This document shows positions 21,076 through 34,651 of a DNA stretch of 64,000 nucleotides, piece after piece. The stretch is from Vigna angularis (lineage: Eukaryota; Streptophyta; Magnoliopsida; Fabales; Fabaceae). The notes beneath the pieces are model-generated. The model did not search any database. It was not told the DNA's origin and worked only from the letters and a program-made list of their open reading frames with translations. How positions within the stretch are numbered: the first letter of the stretch is position 1; each line of letters begins with the position of its first letter. The stretch is taken from the NCBI RefSeq assembly GCF_016808095.1, contig NC_068974.1:30178825-30242824 (forward strand). The letters run 5' to 3'. A program made the translations under genes and the position numbers.

Positions 21076-24000
21076 AATAAAAGAGTTTTAAATGAAGAAA
21101 AAGAGCAAAATACACAAATTTTATATTGATTCGATTCTAATGAATTTAAATCCAATTTTCTTAACAATATAAGCTAGAAATTTCATTAAAATTCAAAGAT
21201 TTTGAGATTATAAATATATCTACATAATTCTAAAACTAAAATCTAAACAATATCTTGAAAAAGTCTTCTAGAAAACATAAGACTGAGTGATGCTTCACAC
21301 AATCACAATAACTTTTTATATAAATATGAATTAGAACATAAAAAATGAAATTACAAAATAAGAATACAAGAAAGATATTACATTAATTGAATGTTTTACA
21401 ATTCAAACCTATAACTAAAGAGAAAAGTTATTACTTGAATAAAATTTTGAATGTAAAGTTAGAATACTCAAAACTCTTTCAGACACATTCTCTTGATTTT
21501 AAAATGTCAAAGTATTCTCTTGAAATGAAAGAATATTCAAAATTTTAAAAAAACTAAGTAACTATCAATATTAATTAATTATATTAGTGATTTAATGGAT
21601 TGAAATATTTTTTAGAAATTTAGAAAATGAAACTAGTCTGTATTAATTAATTATATTATTTACTTATTTGATTAAATGATGACTTGATTATGTTGATATT
21701 TAATCCAATAATAAAAAAAATAAATCAAGGTTTCAAATTAGTTTTAAAATATCACGTCAGTTACAGAGTAATTGAAAAAGTGGGACCAATAAACATTTTG
21801 TTTTGAAACTCTTAACTTTTTTATTCATATAAAATCATTCATTTCTCAATTCTTCATTGTTTTATGTTTTTGTATTCTTTAAGAATTTCATACCATCGTT
21901 GTTCAAGATGGAATCAAAGTGAACACCTCAAAACAAAAGATAAATTAAAAATGAGTCCTGTTTGTACATAAATGGGACGAGGATAACACCTCTCATTTCC
22001 GCTCGAGAATGCTCTAGCTTCCACTACCTTCAACCAGTCGGTTATCTGTATCTCAGCCTCCACGCCTAAATTTTTCTATTGCCTCTCATTTTCGCTCAAG
22101 TCAGAATTTATCTTTGTAAATCTATTAGTAACGAGTTAAAATTGGGAAAAAGATCCTCTTACCTCCCTGATAATCTGTTATTTATAGGGCTTAAAGGAAT
22201 CTAATTAATTAATTTATCTCTTAATGAGAATCAATGCAAACCTTAAGTGTTTCACGGTGACTGTTACACCATTAATTGCGTGCTTAACGATATTCAACGG
22301 TTGTCTGAACCAAGCAACTACAGGAAGCTCTTACGAATATCCTCCACCTGACTTCGTAGTCCTTATCTTACATCGATCGATCGAGATTGATTGACCATGT
22401 TCATAATAACATGGTCTGAGTCTAACCGATCAGTCGACCGATCAAACATTCAACGGTAACATTTGAATCTAACCGATCGATTGAACGATCACACTTATAT
22501 TCAATGGTAACAAGTCCTATTAGTAATTGCATCACTCTCTCCGATGAAGTTGATCATTATGCTTTTGAGCTTTTAAGTTTGTATCTCATTTTCGTCAAGA
22601 TATAGACATTTAGGAGGCAATTAATGTCACTTTAATGATTACCAAAGGATTGTTAGTTTGTGACAGAGAATACCAAAATTAATGCTGCTTTGTATGTTTA
22701 ATATTCCAAAAATTACTTTTGGTGGGGCTTGAGTTCGGTCTTTTAACTCAAGTTGAAGGCTAAAATAATATGTTATTTGAGAGTTTTGTCCTTTTAAGAT
22801 CCTATAAAATATATTAACAAACTTAAATAAAAGTTTGTCTTAAGTTTGTGTATAAATCTAATAAAGAAAAATATACTTATTTTTTTTGTTGAAATAGCCT
22901 TAATTAAATATTTAGGCATTGATATTAAAGAAGTGACACCTCTAATTTCTTTTTTAACTACTAATCTAGTCAAATCATCAAGCATTAACACAGTGTACAT
23001 GGTTGAGGATGTTAGATGCACTCTTCCAATGGTCACTAGAAGGGGAGAAATTTATTTAACAAACAATTTACACTAGTAAGAGATATTAGTTTTTAGTTTT
23101 TTCTTCTTCTTCTCTTCATCTCTCTAGTACAACTACCTTTTTAATATAAGTAAAAACAATTACAAAAATTCTAATAATATTAATCCACTTAATTTTTTAT
23201 CTTATTTAAACCTTAAATTTTAATGTTAATTTATTATTAATTAAAGATTAAATATGTTTTTAATCTTTTAATTTTGACATAAAATTAAAATTTGTTCATG
23301 TTCAAACTTTGAAATATTTATTAAACATATCTCAGTTCATCTAATACTTTATCTAATTCACTCAATTGCATAGTTAATACATAGATTAATAGAACTTAAA
23401 CAAAAATAATAAGCTTCCCTTACCTCGAGCAAAAACCTTTAACTCAAAAATTATTTCTAAAACTCTAGTTTTCACATTATACTCTCAATACACAAAGAAA
23501 ACTCTTATCAAATATCAAAACACATTATCATGATCATAAACAAATAAAGATTCACCTTGAACTATTTTTAGTCACCTGAAACATCAAAACTGTAAACTAG
23601 CTTAAAAAGGAGCAAAAATGAATTTATTCTATTTCAAATTTTGATCAATTGAAAATGTAGAGTTCTCTACAAAGATTGCTTATGTGGTCTTTGATCTACA
23701 AATAAATGAGGATGAAGTTGAAGATAAAAAATGACAATAAAAAGTTTTTAGAATTTTTTCTAAAGATAATAATTTTTATAAAATGAAATTTTGTTAATAG
23801 AAATTCTATTTATAATATAATATTTTGAATAATAAAATAAGTGAATATCATCTTCCAAAAATCACTGCTACTTTTTACTATTAAAAATCATAACATTAAA
23901 CACCCAAATCAAATTATAATAATTTTGCACAAGATAAATTGGAAAATATGAAATATTTTAGCCCCAAACTTTCTTAATCAACAACTTGACTAAACTAAAT

Positions 24001-26246
24001 GTTTTTATACTAGAATTTGAAAGTTTCTAAACGAATATTTAATAAGTTGAAACTTTTAAAATTTATAAGTTGAGATTTAGCTTGAAAAAAAAATGTCGTA
24101 GTAAGATATGTGTAAGCAACAAAAGAAAGTTCGTTAATACTTCCACTCAAATCAGTCAAATAATAATAAAATATAAGTTAATATAGAAAACAATGAAAAA
24201 TATAAATAAGAGTATCTTAAATAATTATTACAATTAATATTTTATTAAAAAATTAAAAGAAAAATAAGTACATCTTTAAATTTTTATATTATTCTAATTA
24301 ATTCATTAATAAATAACTAATTTATTGATGATTTGAGTTATGTTTTAAATAGTTCAAATACAAATAAATACTTTGCTGTGTAATTCAGTTTGTCTTTTAA
24401 TTATCTTTAAGAGTTATGTTTACAAACAATAACCCAAAAAGTTTCTACATGAAAGACACGAAGAAAATATAGGAGAGATTCTCATCCAGCATGGCTTGGT
24501 GTGCTCCCAATTTTTCAAAATAAAATGAAGGGAGTATGAATTTATACAACAGAAATTTTAGTTTTATAATTCTTATAAAATGTTCAATTAAATCTCTAAT
24601 TTTAGTTTAATTCAGTCTTCTAATTTTTAAAAATAATTAAATTAGATATTTTTTTGTTAGATTAGGTTAGATTTTATATATTAAATCACTCTATCTAAAA
24701 AGTTTAAATATGTAAACTAATTTTATTTTATATAATAATTTAATGTATAAATTTTTTTTAAAAAATATTATTAATTAAATATTTTTCAAAATTAAAAGAC
24801 TAAATTAAACAAATAAAAATTACTAGTGAAAAGCTAAAATTAATAATGTTAGTTGACATTATTTTTACAATGGGTATGGAATTGAAGGGAGAGAATGAGT
24901 GAGATGTGTTTTGTGCATATTCTTAGATATTTAGCCTTCAGATTTTATATTTCAGAGTTTTGAAAAAAACCAGTTTCTCTGCAATTCTTAAAGTATTCTG
25001 ACAATGAATCATGTGCACGCGGAACCTCCATTTTCAGTCATTGTCTTTACAGTTGGTCTGCTATTACACGTTTCTGTAAAATGATTTTTTTTTCTCTTCT
25101 TCAGAAAACCATGTTAGCAATCAACCATCAACATTCATACTTGGCAAATTATGCGTATAAATAAAATTGTGACTATTATGAATATTGTCTATAGTTGTCA
25201 CATAAATATACAAGAGTTTCGATATCATTGGTACCTATCATAAATAAAATACTTCAAAAGTAATCTATAAAAAAAGTTAAAAGTAATCTCAAATACTAAA
25301 TATAGTATAATAGTTAATTATTTTCATAAAATTTAAATATATAACACTAGATAAAATAAATTTAAGATAATAAGAAAATATATTAGAACATATATAATAA
25401 TAGAAGAAGACTAAATAAGATACAAATTTAAATTAAAGTAGTTTGTAATTTATTATTTACCAAACATTTTGAGTTTTTAAAGTTTTTATCAAATGTGAGA
25501 CGTCAAATTAACTAACGTAGGTTATATTTATAAGAAAAAAGTTTTTTTAACAACTTTTTCTTGACAATTTTTTTATATTGATCAATAAAATAATAACACA
25601 TAATCTATTGTCAAAAAGTTGTTAATATAACAAACTTTAATTTGTAATATTTTTAAAAAGAATAATTCATCAATATTTTTCTTTTCTAAAGCCATGTATA
25701 AACAAAAAATACATCACAATAATTTTTTGTTTGAGTACCTCAAATATAGCAGTAAAATATTAAAAATTTGATGAAAAATGCTAAAAGAAATTGTACCTTA
25801 AATGATGAATTTTTAAAAATTTACAACAATTTTCATTTGTAAGTGTCTCCATACCAAATTTTTAATAAAAGTTATCACAATTTAAACTTTTTCACCACCA
25901 AATATTTACAATTCTGACTCTTTGAATAATATATTATAATTGATCAATCTACATTCAAATACAACTTAATAATAATCTCGTCTCATAGAAATTTCCACGA
26001 GAAGATTTGAGTCAAAAATAATTTTTTTAGTGAATTTTATAAAATCAGAGTTAATTCAAAAATACAAAAATGTAATATTTAGGACACATAACAATGGCTA
26101 AACACCAATATTAATGCAAAATGCAATAGAAGATAATGAAAGTTTGAGTTCAAACAAGTATCATAACACCAAGATGGAGTGAAATATGGTGAAGAATTTC
26201 TTCTTAAGATTTTGACATCAACACTACTACACTTTTGTGATAGGTG
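21076..26246. other. AT-rich intergenic DNA with a less AT-rich island at about 21900-22760
   Basis: No gene recognised on either strand. The island has two imperfect copies of a roughly 48-bp unit containing TCTAACCGATC, a perfect ACCATGTT/AACATGGT hairpin (22394-22415), and an 8-bp CTTGAGTT/AACTCAAG hairpin near 22729-22753. It may be a remnant of an unidentified transposon. The small frames at 22794-23076 are not convincing. Confidence 0.5.
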
Positions 26247-26251
26247 TGATG

Positions 26252-27968
26252 TGTAAAGCCCATGAAAATATTCATCTTAATAAATATTAGTAATTTTCTC
26301 TTAGTATAATTATTAGTAGTAATAATTTTTATGGGTAGAAAATATGTAAACAAAAATTTATAATAGCTTAGATAGTAATTACCTTGTAAAACTTGGAACA
26401 TGAGTACTACTTTTCTTCAAAATCTATTTTTATAAAATAAATTAATTAATTAATTAATAAAAATATCAAAACAAAGGACAAACTAACTTTCGGTTGTCTA
26501 TTAAGAAAGTTTTAGTTCTAAGGTCTATAATTAAATAAATGAATTTCTTTAGTTCTAAGGTCTATATTTAATTAAAATTTTAATCCCCGTTTGGTTTACC
26601 ATTAGATTAAAATTAGATTTTTATATATGATTTCTAAAGGATTTCACTTCCTTTTTGACCGTTCGAATTTTTAATTAAAGATCTATACTTAGAGGAATAA
26701 ATTTTGTATCTTTGAGCTCGGATTCTTAATTGCATGGCTATGATTAGAGGAATTAATTTCGAATTTTGGATAGATCTGAAAATCACTCAAATTTTGTTTT
26801 TAAATTACCTGGGTAAAACTTCAATTTCAACCTAGTTAACCGTTAGATTAATCTAAAATTTTAACATACAGTTCCTAAGACATATTTATTCACCTTGACC
26901 GCTTGGATTTGTAATTGGATGTATATATTTAGAGAAAATAATTTCGGAATTTTTAGATAACTTAATCCCATCTTAAATTCTGATTTTGAGTCAGGTCGGT
27001 AAAATTAAGTTTTCCACTTCATTAACCGTTGGATCGAACTAAAATTTTTATAGTAAGTTCTAAACATGTTATTATTTATTTTGATCGGTTAAATCTTTAA
27101 TTAGAGGCTGTAATGAGAATAATCACCCCATGTAATACTATAACTGGTTAAATTGTTCAATAATATTTGATTATATTGGGTGAAATTTTGAGTAATTGTA
27201 TTTATTGAATTGTATGTGTGATTGTATCATTGACTTGAACATTATTCTATGTTAAGCTATGAACATGATTTTGGATCAAATATGTATTATATGATAAATG
27301 GGTTGATGAATATGAATATGATGTGAGATTGGTCACCAGTCATATGGAGAGACTTTGTGGTTGTAAGTAATTAGTTTACACGTTGATGTTGAGTGTCCTA
27401 TTGTTGGAGGTTATCCTGATACTCTAATAATCATCATATCTCAAGTAGAGAAGGATAAGTTATGTTGTGAGAAGGACAGGAGGACCTAGTCTATGTGTCC
27501 GTTTTGCGCATAGATGTTAACGGACTAACCTTGTAGATGGTATGGAGTGTTGTATTGGAAGTGTATTTGTAAAGAGAAGTGGAGGTCACCATAAGTGCAC
27601 AACCTCCCGTGATCGCACATCAACGTTTCATCTGGACGATTGTGTCTGACATGATTTATAAATAATCTATTGCATGTTAACTCACTTCTCCTTATTTGTG
27701 TTTGTGTTGGTATATATATATATTGTGCGATGATCATATAACGTGTGTGTTGTAGATGAGGGAATGTTGTTTGATCTAGTGCAAGTGAAGAGAGAAACCG
27801 AAGAACAATAAAAAAGAGTTCAAGTTATCTTTATGAGTATTATAGTTGAAATTTGAGTTTAAAAATATGTATCATATGTGAAATCCTTTACATTTCCTTA
27901 TGAATGACTATATAATGCTAGAATATATGGACTATGAATTATCAAGTGTAAGAATTTGGAATGTCACA
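26252..27968 (+). mobile_element. Solo LTR of a Ty3/gypsy (probably chromovirus) element
   Basis: 1717 bp beginning TGTAAAGCCCATG and ending GGAATGTCACA, flanked by TGATG at 26247-26251 and 27969-27973. No internal region or second LTR is present, so it arose by recombination between two LTRs. The first third holds three diverged copies of an AACCGTTRGATC...GACCG block (near 26598, 26838 and 27023). Orientation is taken from its resemblance to Tekay-type LTRs that start TGTAA and end in TCACA or TTACA. Confidence 0.85.
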
Positions 27969-27973
27969 TGATG

Positions 27974-30383
27974 CAAAAAGAAAAAGAAAAAAAGTGAGGC
28001 ATTGGTATTGTTTCTTAAATTTTAAAAAGAAAATTGATTTCAGAATCCATCACAACAAACTTCAAATAAAAAATTGAAGTCATACTTAGTGTAATATGAT
28101 GTTATTTAACGTTGATTGATCCTAGGACCAACGTGAATTTCCAATTTGACGTATGTGGTGAAGAGGTATGATGACCAACTAAGGAGGTCGTAGTAGAGAC
28201 ACAATAACCAGAAAAAGGCCTCAAGAAGAAGGAGGTGATGATTCTAAGAAAGGTTAGGGTTTGTGCTTCTTCTAGAAATTTAAAGGTTAAATATCCCAAC
28301 CCTGCTTCAGCTGCTACCTGTTGTGACTTTTGTGCTTCATGTTCTGATGTTATTATTCTTATTAGGGAGACAGTTGTAGAAAAATACAACTGCCAAAACA
28401 TGTTATCAGTGGTACTATGAACTTATTAGGGTTAGTGCTTTGAAAAGGTTGTCTGAAGTGGCTGATACATTATTTATGAAAATATGATAATTTATTATAT
28501 TTTCTTATCAAACTAATACATTACAGTGCATATTTTTAGTTTATCTCTACTGTTGTCAGTTTTAAAGGTTTTTAATTCTTATTGCAGCAAGCCGTGTATT
28601 CTATGTTATAGAGAGAGTAAACAATTGATGTTTTTTTATCTAGTGATTTGTATGTTTACTTTATTTACATTACTTTTGGATTTATGTTCAAGTTCTGGAA
28701 CTCTGATTGTGTTTCAATATAATTTGAAATTTGAATTGTTTTAGTTTCATTTAAAATTTAGATTATATTGTAATTGACTTGATTTGGATAGGGGTGAAAA
28801 AATGCAATGAAAGACACCAACATAAAAAATTAAAATAAAAAATCTATATGTATTATCCACGTATGGTGATTCGTATATATTACCATAAAAGTTGAGCAGT
28901 GGAAAATTATCCATGGATATTGGTTTGCATGTATTATCCACACAAGTTGCATAAGGAGAAATTAGCTATGGATGATAGTTATATGAAAAATCCTTTATTA
29001 TGGTCACAATATCTAGTTGTTGCTGTTTTAAATGACTCTAGTTTATTCTGTATCGTTGTACTTGGTTTTACCTATGATTGTGATAAACATGAAATAATGT
29101 AGTTGTAGATCATGAACATAGGAGATTGATAAGATATATGTGAAATAAAGGGTATACAAGTCTGTAAATTCATATTTTGTTTGCAAAAACTATTACTATT
29201 TTGGGAGACTCTATTGAAATATATTGTTCTTCTGTGTGATGCTTTAATGTAGAAGCTCTGCTATATATTATAATATATGAAATGTTGGGTTGTTACAAAT
29301 ATCTTACTTTATTCGATACCATTTTTGTTTGGTACAAATAAAGTCTCAGATTAGATAAAATAAGAAATAGACATGAGTTTATATACACATAAGATATCTC
29401 TCGAGGTTTTTAGAGTGATACCAAAAACAAATCTGTGAGGTTTTAGCTAAAACGGATAATATCTTACCAGTATAAAAATCTATAGATATATGTATATATT
29501 GAACGTACACAACAATTTTCACCTTAAAAAAAATAATGATTCAGAATTTCACAAATATTTATCCTACTACATTTAATATAAAGACATTCTTTAAATGTTT
29601 TGCTCTCTCTACATTCTGGGCCCAAAAATTCCCTTACTTGGGTTGGGTGGTGATGTCGGTCCATATTAAGTTAGACTTTATTTTTTACACCCCATTGTTT
29701 CTACTTTCATAAGGTGTTGAAAAGATTTAAAATATTCTTTCTTTCAATGTTTAGATCGCGACATTTGAAAATATTTTTTAAATATATTATAGATTATGTA
29801 ATCACGTAAGTTATAATATTTCAGTTAAACAATATATGAAAACGTATTTGGTTCGATCTATAATAAATTATTAAATCTTGCAACTCAAAATACCTCTTAA
29901 CTAATAAACGATTTAAATCTTGCCTACACTCATAGAGGTGCAAAAAGAAAGTAAGAGGTGTTAATAAGAAATTCGCAGCTACCTAAGTAATAACGTTGTT
30001 GCGCAAATGTTTATTTTCAAACTTTTCTTTAGTTTCCTTAAAGATCAAATTCAATGCTATATTGTCTATCGAAGATTTATTTTTACCAGTTCTGAGTTTA
30101 TGCAGCAGAGTTTACATTGACATGGGTAGAAAAATGCAAATTTTTAAATTTCCATAACGAGGTTGATTTCTTGAATGTTTTCTAGAGTTTCTAATCAGTA
30201 GGGTTTTTATATTTCTTACAAATTTGGCAAGCCAAATGGTAAGAACTGTCTATATCACTTTGTAGAGAGAATGCAATTTGAATTTTGCAAGAGTACATGA
30301 TGGGAATCTCTCTTCACAGTGAAATCAATAAGTTATCCTCATTTCAAAATAATTCTCTAAATCCAAAGCCCCATTCCTGTTCT
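27974..30383. other. Intergenic DNA between the solo LTR and the 3' end of the MATE gene
   Basis: No gene is supported. A frame at 28235-28420 with clustered cysteines (CCDFCASC) is short, lacks a partner and is not recognised. The part next to 30383 should contain the 3' UTR of the MATE gene. Confidence 0.5.
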
Positions 30384-32040
30384 TCAGTTCTTGACTATGA
30401 GTGGCTCCTTTATGTCTTCCCACGCATTCAACCTCTTTTCTGCTTCCTCAACCTAATACACCAAAATTTCCATCACAAATTATTAACCGATTAATTACTG
30501 CCACATACAAACTCTACCAATTCTATAGCTTTTCTCTCACCTCTTTCTTCCAATCAGTTCTAAATGTGACCCACATCAAAATAATTGTTTGCAGAACCGT
30601 GCCACCAAGCATTCCCAACCATATTCCCTGCACATTCACGGGATTGAGTTATAAAATGGAAGATTTTGGTGAGAAAGATTAAATAACAGCATTGAGTTTG
30701 AAATAGAATATACCTTTGCATTGAGTTTGAAATAGAAACCCATTACAGAACCCAATGGAATGCCAATTCCGTAATAGCAACCGACGTTTACGTACGCAAC
30801 AAAAGTTTGCCATCCACATCCAACAGCCACCCCTTTTCATAAACCATTCATGCATAAGTTTAAAAAATTCTTAAAAACTTATACTTTTAATTTAGGTATT
30901 TTTAGGTGAGAGTTGCAAGTGGTGATACCAGACAAAACAGGCTGAATGCCGTTGAGAACAATGGAAAGGGCAAGGAGGGGACAAAGATCTGAGACTGCAG
31001 CAGCCACCTCTTCGCCTTCAGTGAAGGCATAGCTAAGGACATCTCTTAGCGACAAAATCACCACTGCTATAATAACTGATATTATGAAAGATATCACTGT
31101 CACCACCACCACAGAAAATGAAGCTGATTTTGGATTTCTTGCTCCTAGCTCGTTGCTCACTCTCACACTGCAGTGACATGTAATAATCAAAACCCACCCT
31201 TGTCTCATAATTGTTCTCAACAGAAAAGGTGAAAGCGAAAACGAAAGAATCAAATTTACAATTCAGTTGTAAATGAAGGAAAATCAAACCTTGCAGCTGC
31301 ATTAAATCCAACTGAGATCATGAAAACCCATCCGGACAGTGTGGTGCTGCAATAAGAAATGACTGTTAGTAATTGCAGAAAAGTAATCTTTTTTTTTTAG
31401 TTGTTTGAAATATTTTCATAAATAAATTATGTGGGTGCGATTGATTTCTATTTGCAAAATCTATTTTTAATTTTATAAATATAACTAAATTAAGGTATTT
31501 ATGTGGTTGGTGGGTGGTGGGTGACGCATGAAATTTCAATGGTTATCCTGATAGTAATTATTTCTCAAACAGATTTTTCCCCTAAAAGCAGTAGAAAGGA
31601 CAGCAATAATATATACAAACAAAGATCATTAATATGCGTAGCCAATTATTTTGATTGTGTGACAGTTAAGACAAGAAAACCAGACAGTAATTATTTTTTA
31701 TGGACCACAGAAGCTCAAAAAGGAAAGGGAAAACTCCAAACAGAACCACTAGTTGATTCAAAAATGGTACGAGACTGGTTTTGAAACGCAACCTGTCAGG
31801 CTGCTTTTTTTAAAATACCCATCGTTCACATTAAAGGAGGCGACGCCAAACGTCGTTTTCCTTTGCCTTTCTATAGAAAATACAACAATCCAAAAAGATA
31901 AAAGAAAAAAGAAAGGCACTGTACTTTTCTACAGAATAAAATTAAAAATCAGCATCATCAATTATCTTAGAAATTTTCAATAACAATATAATATCTTTAA
32001 ATTTTGTTTGAGACCATTTTTGATAAATATTTATTTTGAA

Positions 32041-32071
<31 letters not shown>

Positions 32072-34577
32072 TTTAAATTGGAAAAGTAAAGCACAAACAA
32101 ACAATGCAGGAAGGCAAGAGAAGTCATCTAATTTTTTAAGTTAAAAATTATTTATATAATTAATTTTCACACGAATGTGTTATTTAAGTTTTAAAGAAAT
32201 AAAGATAAAAAAATCAATTTTAATTTATAAACAATTAATAACTTTATTGTAGTTCCTTCTCTTTTTTGAGAGGTACACTTGGATTATCCTTTTCCTGATT
32301 TTTCTTTCATTTCTGTAAATATTGGACTCAAGGATGCCTTAAGGATAAACTAGAGTTATATTTTTAAAAAACAAAACTGTTTATGTACTGAATAAAATAA
32401 ATAATACTAACAAGAAAAAATGAATGTACCGAGAAGGAACAAGAACATGGAAATAATCATGTTTAAAAATATAAAATATATGGTATTTAGTTTACATACT
32501 ATAAAAAGTTTAAGAGAATATTGAATGTTTAAGATAATATTATGTCATGTTTAAAATTACCAAACGATTAATGGAAGTTTAAAGTTTTATGATTTCGTAG
32601 TTTTAGGTCACTAAACATAAAAAAGCCATGATTTAATAATTAAGCAAGATTTTATGATGTAATAAATAGAATAATAAAATTGAAAGAATAGATAACACAG
32701 CATGTGGTGTCACTGTTATTAGTGTATGTCCTGTGACACCAAACACGTATCTTTCTTTCTGCAATATTATGTACATTAGACCGATTACAAGTCATGTCAG
32801 CAGCTACAGAACAAAGTACTGATTCACAGTCAAAAACTCTTACATCAACATTTTTGTTTTTAACCAGCCAAGTGGTGTTCCGTGTGCCACGGATCTTTGA
32901 TTTATTCTTTTCAAATTAGAGTTCTACTCAAATTCTACCTTTTCTTTCATATTTATCTTCTACTGTTATCATCTTTACTCCAACACAATAGAATATACAC
33001 TGAACTTGTATGATACTTTCTATAAAGTAATATTTCTAATCAAATTATTTATTTTTATAATAATTTTCTCAAAAAGTTGTATTAAGAAATTATATTCTTT
33101 TATAAAGCCGCCTAATGTTTGGCTGGAACCTTCCCACAACACAATCTAGATAATAGATTCTATTGCCCAAAGAATAACCTTCCTACAGACGAGACTCTGT
33201 CCCAGCTTTCGTACTAACTCAGAATAAAACCGTTCCGGAAAAAAAAATGATCTTAAATATAAATTTTAAAACAATCATTATATATGAACATTAAAAAAAA
33301 TAGAAGTTGATGAAAATTAAAGTAATTTGAAATGAAAAGTAATTTGAAAAAAAAATGAAACATTAAAGTTTATTAGCGTTCTTTTTTTTTTGTTAATCAT
33401 ATAGAAAAAAAATGGAAAACATTGAAAATAATTGTCGTAATGAGGAAAAAAAAATTGTTAAAACCTAATTTGAAAGAGTAATGAAGAGAGAATGAAACTA
33501 ACCAAATGGAAAGGGAATCGAGAGCCAATTCAGGCTCGGGAAGCAACCCCGCGAGCAGCACCAGAATCTGGAAGTACCACGTCTCTAGGCAGAGCATAAC
33601 GGCGGAAGCCGCCGACAGTTTGAAAAACTCCGGCAACCCCGAAAACGCTTCGAAGGTGAAGCCGCCCCAAGTCTGCTTGCACCGCTCGCTCTTCACGATG
33701 TAAACGAACTGCGCCAGCACGATGACCCACCAAGAGATGCTGAGCACCAGCGAGGCGCCAAACAGGCCCATCCCCAGCTTATTCACCGCCAACCAACTGA
33801 GCACGAGGTGGAACACGAGCGTGGCGCATGAAATGTACGAGCTCGGAGCCACGATGCTCTGCGCCTGGAGAAACTTCTGGATGGGGAAGTTCACGGCGTA
33901 CGCGAAGATCTGAGGGATGAGCCCGTACACGAAAAGCGCAGCTGCCGACGCGATTTGCGGCGACTCGCCGAGAAACAGCAGGATTGGTTCCGCTAAGACG
34001 TAGATTACGGTTAGCAGAACGCCCGCGAGTGTCAGCAGCACCGTGGATCGTTGCAGGTACACACCTAACATGTGGAATTTCTTCGCCCCGTACGCTTGTC
34101 CGCACAGCGTCTCAACGGCACTTCCCATACCCAACTGTTACAATTATTTCAAAAACACGAGTGAGTCATTCGAAATGGATGAATTACTAATGAGGTGAAA
34201 TAGAATTAGGGTTTGTAGAGTACCATGAGACCATAAGCGAAGATTTGGATGCCATTGTTTCCGAGGGAAGAGGCGGCAAGTTCGAGGTTACCGAGGTGGC
34301 CGGAGAAGATTTGTGTGGACATAGACATGACATAGTTGAGGAGGTAGACGATGACCGCAGGAGCAGCAAGGTGAAAGAGGAGTTTGAACTCGAGCCATGT
34401 TGCTGGACCAATACGCTTGGAGTAAGGGACGCTGGTGTCTGTGAGTAGGTTCTCGAGTTCATTCTGTGAGCCATGTCTGGAGCTGAAAGATCGAGAAAAC
34501 GAAGGTTGTTGTGGTAACGATTCTTCCGGTACTGCCAATGGCTCGTTAACCTCCTTCTGCGCCGATTGAGAATCCAT
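30384..34577 (-). CDS. MATE-family transporter (DETOXIFICATION type, DTX40-like), seven exons
   Basis: Exons on the minus strand: 34577-34224, 34134-33503, 31346-31290, 31167-30929, 30832-30714, 30627-30541, 30452-30384. All introns are GT-AG and phases match, giving 1557 nt and 518 residues. Introns are 86-122 bp except intron 2 (31347-33502, 2156 bp, no gene seen). The protein has an N-terminal cytosolic tail of about 50 residues, then the hydrophobic segments of two MatE repeats. Typical motifs are [37 protein letters not shown] at the start of exon 2, [17 protein letters not shown], and [14 protein letters not shown] opening exon 4. MATE proteins export organic compounds with proton or sodium exchange, often at vacuolar or plasma membranes; the substrate cannot be told. 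The start at 34577 is preferred over in-frame ATG 34613, which lies almost at the predicted transcription start. Confidence 0.93.
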
Positions 34578-34644
34578 TTCCACTACCTTCTTTCTTTTCT
34601 CTCTCACCCTCAAAACGCTGTTTCCAAAATCACCTTCAACCGAG

Positions 34645-34651
34645 TTATATA
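34645..34651 (-). promoter_or_regulatory. Candidate TATA box of the MATE gene
   Basis: Minus-strand TATATAA. Transcription would begin about 30 bp downstream, near 34619, leaving a leader of about 40 nt before ATG 34577, which has G at -3 and G at +4. Confidence 0.55.

Noticed and set aside
28235..28420. Cysteine-bearing small frame, possible zinc finger
   Set aside because: The CCDFCASC spacing fits no finger family and no flanking coding sequence continues it.
34206..34613. MATE start at 34613 (12 residues longer)
   Set aside because: It would leave only a few bases after the predicted transcription start; ATG 34577 has a better context. Not excluded.
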